Source of the DNA: Paenibacillus pectinilyticus
Lineage (GTDB): Bacteria; Bacillota; Bacilli; Paenibacillales; NBRC-103111
Length of the DNA stretch: 64,000 nt
Reading direction: 5' to 3'
Assembly: GCF_001700435.1 (NCBI RefSeq)
Contig: NZ_LYPC01000023.1
Coordinates: 32,615-96,614 of the forward strand
The translations under genes were made by a program, and so were the position numbers. Positions 58,539-64,000 of the stretch are shown piece after piece. Under the pieces are notes generated by a model. The model was not told the origin of the DNA and made no database searches. It was given only the letters and a program-made list of their open reading frames with translations. The first letter of the stretch is position 1; every line of letters starts with the position of its first letter.

Positions 58539-60659
58539 TTGAATAAAAGTGTTGCAAAGCTAACGAATTACGTTTTATTGTTTGCACTAGCGCTATCGAT
58601 AATCGCAAGTGGAGTGGCCAGTAAGACCGTGCATGCTACTGGTCTTTCGATCACGAGCAGTGGAGGCTGGAATGAGACGGCCTATGTCGAATGGTCACCA
58701 GTAAGCAATGCGCAAGGGTATAATGTATATGTTAAACCTGCAAATGCAGCAGATTCTCAATATAAACAAATGGATACGCAATTAATCCGAAGATATGCTG
58801 CCTATTGGAGAGCTGACGCTGTAGGACTTGCAGCTGGAAGTTATGTAATGAAAGTTGAAGCCGCTCTGTCAGATGGTTCAAAAGAAAGTACAGTTTCCAA
58901 CACGATCTCCGTAACGGCACATGACAGATCGGGTTTTGCATTTGCAGGAAACTCACCATTTGGCACAGGCTCAGGTGCTTATAGTGACGATGGAACACTA
59001 AAGAATGGTGCTCAAGTCATTTATATAACATCTGCGACTGCGCAAACCGTAACTCTGGATGTGATAACCAGCAGCTCAGGTTCGAAACAAACAGGTGTTG
59101 GTCTGGGTGCAATTCTGGCACTAAGACAAAAAGGCTATGATAAAACACCGCTTGCGATCCGATTTATCGGAAAAGTGACGGATGCTGATATGAGTGGACA
59201 ATTGAACAGCAGTGGATTTCTCCAAGTAAAAGGGAATACCAATTATGCTGAAATGAATATGACATTAGAAGGTATCGGACAAGATGCTTATGCTTACGGA
59301 TGGGGATTCCTACTTAGAGCTGTCGGAAATGTAGAAGTAAGAAACTTTGGTATTATGTTATTCCCTGATGATGGTATTTCACTTGATACAGGTAATGTTA
59401 ATGTTTGGGTGCATAATAATGATATTTTGTATGGAAAAGCAGGCGGAGATGCTGACCAAGCCAAAGGTGATGGCTCAACTGACCTTAAAAAAGGATCAAC
59501 GTATCTTACAATCTCTTATAATCATTATTGGGATTCCGGTAAAGCTGCGCTAGTCGGTTTTGATGATACAGCAGAATTCTTTGCAACCTTTCACCATAAC
59601 TGGTTTGATCATTCAGACTCTCGTCATCCACGGATACGGACAGGATCCATTCATATCTATAACAACTTCTTTGATGGCGTTTCCAAATATGGTGTAGGTG
59701 CGACAACAGCAAGCAATGCATTTGTAGAATCCAATTATTGGAGAAATGCTCATAATCCACTAATGATTTCTTTACAAGGCACAGATATTAAAGATGGTGC
59801 TGCTAATGGCACTTTCTCCGGTGAAGCAGGCGGTATGATTAAAGCCTACAATAATATCATTGATAATCCGAATAGTCTGATCTATGCAAATTCCAATGCG
59901 GGAACAGCGTTAGCTAATGCAACATCCTTCGATGCCTACTTAGCTTCGTCTAGAAATGAAACAGTTCCAGGCTCATACAAAACGCTGGTAGGTGGAACCG
60001 CATATAATAACTTTGATACGTTAAAAGATTTAGGGGTCAATGTAGCTGACATTGATAACGTAAACAATGTTGAACAAGTTGTTACGGCAGAAGCTGGTCG
60101 CTTAAATCATGGAGATTTTACGTGGGATTTCGTTGATTCAGTGGATGACACTTCCTCTAGCCTTAATTCAGCACTGATGACTAAAATACGTAATTACACA
60201 ACTCAGCTTGTAGCTGTAGGGGGAAATTCAACAGCGCCAACATCTACCCCAGCACCAACGTCTACACCTACTCCAACTGCAACACCTGCGCCAACAACGA
60301 CTCCAGCACCAACGTCAACTCCAGGTACCTCCATTGTTCATAACTTCACCTCAGATGGAAAGACAAGCAGCGTCTTCACAATTGTAGGGAACCTTTCGAC
60401 TAGTAAGGGTACAGTTGTCTATAGTGGGTTAACATTAACACAATGCCTAAAAATGGAGAGTACTACCAATGTTGGGTTTACCACATCGACAGCTAAAACT
60501 TTAACATTAGTGTTTAATCCAGCAAACGGACTTAAAGTCAAAGTAGACGGAACAAGTTATGCAATGACGAATGGCATTGTCAGTGTATCACTTGCGCCTG
60601 GCGCACATACCATCACAAAAGAAGATGTTACAAATCTGTATTACATGAAACTAGAATAG
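58539..60659 (+). CDS. Secreted pectate lyase (PL1-type) with FnIII and C-terminal module
   Basis: A 706-residue exported enzyme. A signal peptide (about 1-35) leads to a fibronectin III-type domain (about 38-130) and a parallel beta-helix pectate lyase domain (about 135-560). The latter has ISLDTGNVNVWVHNNDI, KGSTYLTISYNHYWDSGKAALVG, FHHNWFDHSDSRHPRIR (catalytic-region Arg) and IHIYNNFFDGVSKYGVGAT. A Thr/Pro linker and a ~110-residue C-terminal beta module follow. It cleaves polygalacturonate by beta-elimination. The start is TTG 58539, 7 nt after GGGAGG. Confidence 0.87.
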   Translation: MNKSVAKLTNYVLLFALALSIIASGVASKTVHATGLSITSSGGWNETAYVEWSPVSNAQGYNVYVKPANAADSQYKQMDTQLIRRYAAYWRADAVGLAAGSYVMKVEAALSDGSKESTVSNTISVTAHDRSGFAFAGNSPFGTGSGAYSDDGTLKNGAQVIYITSATAQTVTLDVITSSSGSKQTGVGLGAILALRQKGYDKTPLAIRFIGKVTDADMSGQLNSSGFLQVKGNTNYAEMNMTLEGIGQDAYAYGWGFLLRAVGNVEVRNFGIMLFPDDGISLDTGNVNVWVHNNDILYGKAGGDADQAKGDGSTDLKKGSTYLTISYNHYWDSGKAALVGFDDTAEFFATFHHNWFDHSDSRHPRIRTGSIHIYNNFFDGVSKYGVGATTASNAFVESNYWRNAHNPLMISLQGTDIKDGAANGTFSGEAGGMIKAYNNIIDNPNSLIYANSNAGTALANATSFDAYLASSRNETVPGSYKTLVGGTAYNNFDTLKDLGVNVADIDNVNNVEQVVTAEAGRLNHGDFTWDFVDSVDDTSSSLNSALMTKIRNYTTQLVAVGGNSTAPTSTPAPTSTPTPTATPAPTTTPAPTSTPGTSIVHNFTSDGKTSSVFTIVGNLSTSKGTVVYSGLTLTQCLKMESTTNVGFTTSTAKTLTLVFNPANGLKVKVDGTSYAMTNGIVSVSLAPGAHTITKEDVTNLYYMKLE

Positions 60660-60806
60660 TCAGCTTTTATCAGGAGCTTGCCTTGGGCAGGCTCTTTTTT
60701 GCTTGCATTGATGTAAGGGACTTTACCCGAATAACATACAACCAATAGGTTAAAATAAATGAGGTGGAATCATGCCCTAATTGTGTATAAGGATGGGAAT
60801 AGGGAA

Positions 60807-61385
60807 ATGGCGAAAGAAAAGATAAATAACAATATCGAATTTGATGAGGCCTCGATCATTCAGGGCTTTGATATTGAGCTGAGCGAAAAAAATGCGCAAC
60901 GGATAGACAGATTAGTTGACGATTACGAAAATAGTATTCTCAATCGAGTGGATGAAGCCTATTCAGACCAAACAACATTTACGGATCGTCTTGCAGATCG
61001 TATTGCGAAGTTCGGTGGAAGCTGGACGTTCATCGGTTACTTCGGTGCCTTGCTAGTGGCTTGGACGATATGGAATACGCTTCCTTTCTTCAAGCCTTTA
61101 CATTTTGACAAACCTCCATTTATTCTACTGAACCTGTGCCTATCTTTTCTTGCAGCCTTTCAAGCACCCATCATTATGATGAGTCAAAATAGGCAAAATG
61201 CCCGAGATAAACACGAGTCCGTGATCGATTTTGCCATAAATTATAAAGCCGAACAAGAAATTGATGATATTCAAAATCACCTACACCGCATTGAAGAAAG
61301 TGGATTGCGAAACAAAGAAGAATTTTACAGTGAGTTGCTGCAGATTAAACAGATGCTTGCTTCAATTGAGTCTAAACTAAGTTAG
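60807..61385 (+). CDS. DUF1003 membrane protein
   Basis: A 192-residue protein. The DUF1003 core is DRLADRIAKFGGSWTFIGYFGALLVAWTIWNTLPFF followed by FDKPPFILLNLCLSFLAAFQAPIIMMSQNRQNARDK, giving two TM helices. A coiled-coil-like charged tail follows. The function is unknown. The start is uncertain: ATG 60807 has AGGATGGG about 9 nt upstream. A better ribosome site (60761-60767) instead serves an ATG that meets a stop after one codon. Confidence 0.8.
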   Translation: MAKEKINNNIEFDEASIIQGFDIELSEKNAQRIDRLVDDYENSILNRVDEAYSDQTTFTDRLADRIAKFGGSWTFIGYFGALLVAWTIWNTLPFFKPLHFDKPPFILLNLCLSFLAAFQAPIIMMSQNRQNARDKHESVIDFAINYKAEQEIDDIQNHLHRIEESGLRNKEEFYSELLQIKQMLASIESKLS

Positions 61386-61426
61386 CAGGCTAAGTCAGAA
61401 CAATAACAACATATAGCCAGATAAAC

Positions 61427-61460
61427 AAAGCAGGGCGCGAGAGCGACCTGCTTTATTTAT
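61427..61460 (+). terminator. Intrinsic terminator
   Basis: AAAGCAGGGCGC (61427-61438) pairs with GCGACCTGCTTT (61443-61454) with one mismatch and loop GAGA, followed by a T-rich tail. Confidence 0.85.
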
Positions 61461-61595
61461 TGTAGTATCGGAGCAGGTTAACAAGATGACAGTGTAGAAG
61501 TAATAGATCACTTTGCTAGCCTGTATCCTTCAGACCACGAAGTATTCACGGTAGTTAAATCGCATATATTCATTCCAAAGGTAGGTCGAAACCCA

Positions 61596-62450
61596 ATGAA
61601 GCAAAAAATAGAATATGATAATCTCATTCCAATTAATGCGTATCTTTGGTGTCCAAAACCTTACCCACAGCCCCTGCATTTCCATTCCAGTTTGGAGATT
61701 GGTTATTGTCGGGAAGGCAGAGGGAAGTTTATTTTTGAAAATAAGCTGTATGAAGTACGCAAAGGTGATGTCTTTATTGTAAATAATACAGAGCTTCATA
61801 TTGCCCAGTCGGCTGAGCACGATCCAAGCCGTTATATTTTTCTGAACTTTGATCCGAGTCTCTTTCTGGAAGAAGATGAGAAGTTATTACTGCCATTCGC
61901 CTATCGATCCGAGAGATTTGAGAATCATATTGCTGCTGGAACACCGCTTGCCCAGCAAATCGGGGTATTAATTCAACAGATTTACGAGGAACTGAATGCG
62001 AAATCGGAGGGATATCTGACCATTGCTCGCTGCAAATTGCTGGAGCTGGGTGTTACTCTGCTTCGCCATTACAGGAGCGGGTTCAGTAATGAACAATGGG
62101 TAAAGATGTCCAATTCGCAGCGTGAGATCAAAGAAATGTTGCTTTTTGTGAAAGAACGGTTTCAAGAGCCGCTTCAACTTACAGATGTTGCTGCTCATCT
62201 AGACTGGAGCACCGCGCGGACAAGCCGTTTTTTCAAGGAACACACGGGCAGCAGCTTTATCACGTATATAACTCAGCTGCGCATTAGTGAAGCTAAGAAA
62301 CAACTTGTCACGAACCTGGAAAGTATCGCGGACATTAGTTTTTCCAGCGGGTTTCAGAGCTTGGCGTCCTTTTATCGAGCCTTTAATTCTGATGTTGGTA
62401 TGTCACCTCAAGAGTATCGTAAACAATTTGGCGTTAAGCAATTATTTTGA
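61596..62450 (+). CDS. AraC-family transcriptional regulator with cupin sensor
   Basis: A 284-residue protein. The N-terminal cupin-like domain (about 20-90) has PLHFHSSLEIGYCREGRGKFIFENKLYEVRKGDVFIVNNTELH. The C-terminal AraC double HTH (about 185-280) has LTDVAAHLDWSTARTSRFFKEHTG and ADISFSSGFQSLASFYRAFNSDVGMSPQEYRKQF. Such regulators usually sense sugars. It lies 82 bp upstream of the ADP-ribosylglycohydrolase gene in the same direction and may control it. AGGTAGG precedes the ATG. Confidence 0.9.
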   Translation: MKQKIEYDNLIPINAYLWCPKPYPQPLHFHSSLEIGYCREGRGKFIFENKLYEVRKGDVFIVNNTELHIAQSAEHDPSRYIFLNFDPSLFLEEDEKLLLPFAYRSERFENHIAAGTPLAQQIGVLIQQIYEELNAKSEGYLTIARCKLLELGVTLLRHYRSGFSNEQWVKMSNSQREIKEMLLFVKERFQEPLQLTDVAAHLDWSTARTSRFFKEHTGSSFITYITQLRISEAKKQLVTNLESIADISFSSGFQSLASFYRAFNSDVGMSPQEYRKQFGVKQLF

Positions 62451-62532
62451 GAAGTGTGAAGGAAATTGAGAAGATTCGCTAGAATTAAATTCGTATAATC
62501 AGCTTAAATCTTACATTAAAGGTGGTTTTACG

Positions 62533-63939
62533 ATGGCTGGCTGGGAGCGATTAAAGAACATTGTACATTTGGAAATGATACAAAGGGGAGAAGAAGGCTG
62601 CGATGTAAGCGGGTTTCAGGACAAATGGGCCTCAGCTGGAGAAGATGAAACGAAGCTGATGGACGTCTACCATCAGTTGATGGCGCTTGAAATTAGTGCT
62701 GATTATCCATATATAGAACCCTCGGATTTGCCTGGTATTCTTGCGGCGAGGCCTGAAGGACCACGACAATTAGCAGCCGATAAATCTGAAGCCGAATGGC
62801 TCAATCAATTTCATGGTGCGTGGCTCGGTCGAAGTATCGGATGTGCCTTGGGTAAACCGCTTGAACATGGTCCATTTATGGCGGGCAGCGGGGGCAGAGC
62901 CGGATGGAAGAATGTTGAGCTATGGTTCAAGGGAGCCGATGCTTGGCCAATTCGCGGATATACGCCCGAGAGTTCACGGGCGTCCATCGAGTACGATTTG
63001 AAATTGAGTCATTGGTGTATGAAAAGCATGAAAGAACACATTCAGTTTATGGAAACTGACGATGATATCCGTTATACCGTATTAGGTTTGATTCTTTTAG
63101 AGAAGAATGGTTTGGATTTTGATAGCTGGGATATTGGCAAGCTGTGGCATATGTATCTTAGCTATCAGCAAGTCTGTACAGCAGAGACGCAGGCATATTT
63201 GAATTTCGCTCAGGTAACCTCTCATATGCAAGGTGAAAAAACGGAAGATTGGGCACAGAAGAGTGAATGGGTACGTACATGGTTAAATCCGTATCGCGAA
63301 TGGATTGGCGCTCAAATCAGAGCGGATGGCTTTGCTTACGGTGCGGCTGGAAATCCTGAGTTGGCAGCGGAATTAGCTTGGCGAGATGCTTCCTTTTCCC
63401 ATGTGAAGAACGGTATTTATGGGGAAATGTTTGTGGCCGCCATGATTGCAGCAGCTTTTAACGAATCGGATAATGAACGTATTGTGGAAATTGGGCTTAG
63501 TGAAATTCCAAGCAATTGCCGGTTGGCTCATGATATTCGCAAAGCGGTAGACATTGCGCACAATGCCGTTGACCAATTGGATCTAGTTGATCAGATCTGG
63601 GAAGCGTTCAAGCACTATCATTGTGTGCATACGAACAATAATGCAGCCTTAGTTGCTGCGTCGCTCATCTTTGCGAAGGATGATTTTGAGCTAGCCATTA
63701 CGACAGCCGTGCTTGGCGGTTGGGATACGGATTGCAACGGAGCTACAGTTGGATCCATTATGGGGGCGAAGCTAGGGGCGGATAAGCTGCCGGCCTCTTG
63801 GGCAGAACCGCTTCACGATACGCTATACTCAGAGGTGAGAGGGTTCCATCCGATCGCGATTTCGGAATGCGCGAAGCGCAGCTATGAGGTATTTAAGAAG
63901 ATTTCTGCTGAAAATGAGGCAAGACATACGTTTTCATAA
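62533..63939 (+). CDS. ADP-ribosylglycohydrolase-family protein
   Basis: A 468-residue protein of the ADP-ribosylglycohydrolase fold. GAWLGRSIGCALGKPLE is the family's start, ETDDDIRYTVLGL supplies the first acidic metal ligands and GGWDTDCNGATVGSIMGA the second. The ~90-residue N-terminal extension before the fold is unlike DraG. This longer subgroup in soil bacteria often sits with AraC regulators and sugar genes and may act on nucleosides or glycosides rather than ADP-ribosylated protein. AAAGGTGG lies about 9 nt before the ATG. Confidence 0.87.
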   Translation: MAGWERLKNIVHLEMIQRGEEGCDVSGFQDKWASAGEDETKLMDVYHQLMALEISADYPYIEPSDLPGILAARPEGPRQLAADKSEAEWLNQFHGAWLGRSIGCALGKPLEHGPFMAGSGGRAGWKNVELWFKGADAWPIRGYTPESSRASIEYDLKLSHWCMKSMKEHIQFMETDDDIRYTVLGLILLEKNGLDFDSWDIGKLWHMYLSYQQVCTAETQAYLNFAQVTSHMQGEKTEDWAQKSEWVRTWLNPYREWIGAQIRADGFAYGAAGNPELAAELAWRDASFSHVKNGIYGEMFVAAMIAAAFNESDNERIVEIGLSEIPSNCRLAHDIRKAVDIAHNAVDQLDLVDQIWEAFKHYHCVHTNNNAALVAASLIFAKDDFELAITTAVLGGWDTDCNGATVGSIMGAKLGADKLPASWAEPLHDTLYSEVRGFHPIAISECAKRSYEVFKKISAENEARHTFS

Positions 63940-63956
63940 TTTTATGCAAAGGGATG

Positions 63957-63986
63957 AAAGACTGGCCTAAGGGGCTGGTCTTTTTT
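63957..63986 (+). terminator. Intrinsic terminator
   Basis: AAAGACTGGCC and GGCTGGTCTTT pair (two G-U wobbles) around TAAGG, followed by TTTTTT. Confidence 0.85.
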
Positions 63987-64000
63987 ACATTCATCGGATC

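Noticed and set aside
1..64000. CRISPR arrays, tRNA or rRNA genes, insertion sequences and prophage
   Set aside because: No regular direct repeats with unique spacers, no cloverleaf-like segments and no transposase, integrase or phage structural gene were seen on either strand.

Overview
The window looks like chromosomal DNA of a Paenibacillus-type member of the Bacillales. The support is strong GGAGG-type ribosome binding sites, frequent TTG and GTG starts, sigma-A promoters, a SleB/CwlJ-type spore-cortex hydrolase, an S-layer-homology surface protein with a GGDEF-EAL protein nearby, an lpl-type sugar transporter with its Cache-AraC sensor, a cre box and moderate GC. I see no rRNA, tRNA, CRISPR array, phage or transposase gene.

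Layout. 1-307: imperfect tandem repeats. 353-12316: an Lrp/AsnC regulator divergent from a ten-gene operon (AtzA-type amidohydrolase, Rieske oxygenase, two CodA-like amidohydrolases, WrbA-like flavoprotein, creatininase-family amidase, FAD oxidase and an NMT1-type ABC importer). This reads as import and stepwise breakdown of an unidentified nitrogen-rich, probably heterocyclic compound. 12457-21716: a multi-membrane-span orphan histidine kinase converges on a small cluster of an NHLP-leader peptide ending in Trp, a class I isoprenoid-synthase-like enzyme and, overlapping it by 4 bp, a Cache-AraC regulator. The regulator is divergent from an lplABC-like oligosaccharide importer. 21845-30237: an OhrR repressor, an AEC carrier, small conserved proteins, a PAS-GGDEF-EAL protein and a polar amino acid ABC importer.

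30352-42566: a FAD monooxygenase / MarR / MFS module with a visible promoter-operator, two YdcZ (DMT) half-transporters around a Crp-like regulator, an HD phosphohydrolase, an FHA-winged-helix protein upstream of a MurA paralogue carrying Asp in place of the fosfomycin-target Cys, spore/wall proteins, and a secreted fusion of stalk domain, ankyrin repeats, signal peptidase I and cyclophilin. 42567-53771: a frameshifted GNAT gene, the SLH surface protein, a stop-interrupted small membrane ORF, phosphoglycerate mutase, a VTT membrane protein, an XRE-methyltransferase fusion, a second FAD monooxygenase and an AraC-GyrI regulator. 54089-63939: a MOSC protein, a glyoxalase-fold protein, TetR plus methionine aminopeptidase (more GC-rich to the eye), a RibD/DHFR-like reductase, a secreted pectate lyase behind a cre box, a DUF1003 protein, an AraC regulator and an ADP-ribosylglycohydrolase.

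The best candidates for something undescribed are (i) the isoprenoid enzyme paired with an NHLP-leader peptide whose last residue is Trp, which suggests a prenylated peptide outside the classical ComQX arrangement; (ii) the ten-gene catabolic operon of unknown substrate; and (iii) the signal peptidase-cyclophilin fusion. All functions are inferred from sequence features read by eye; no database search was run.
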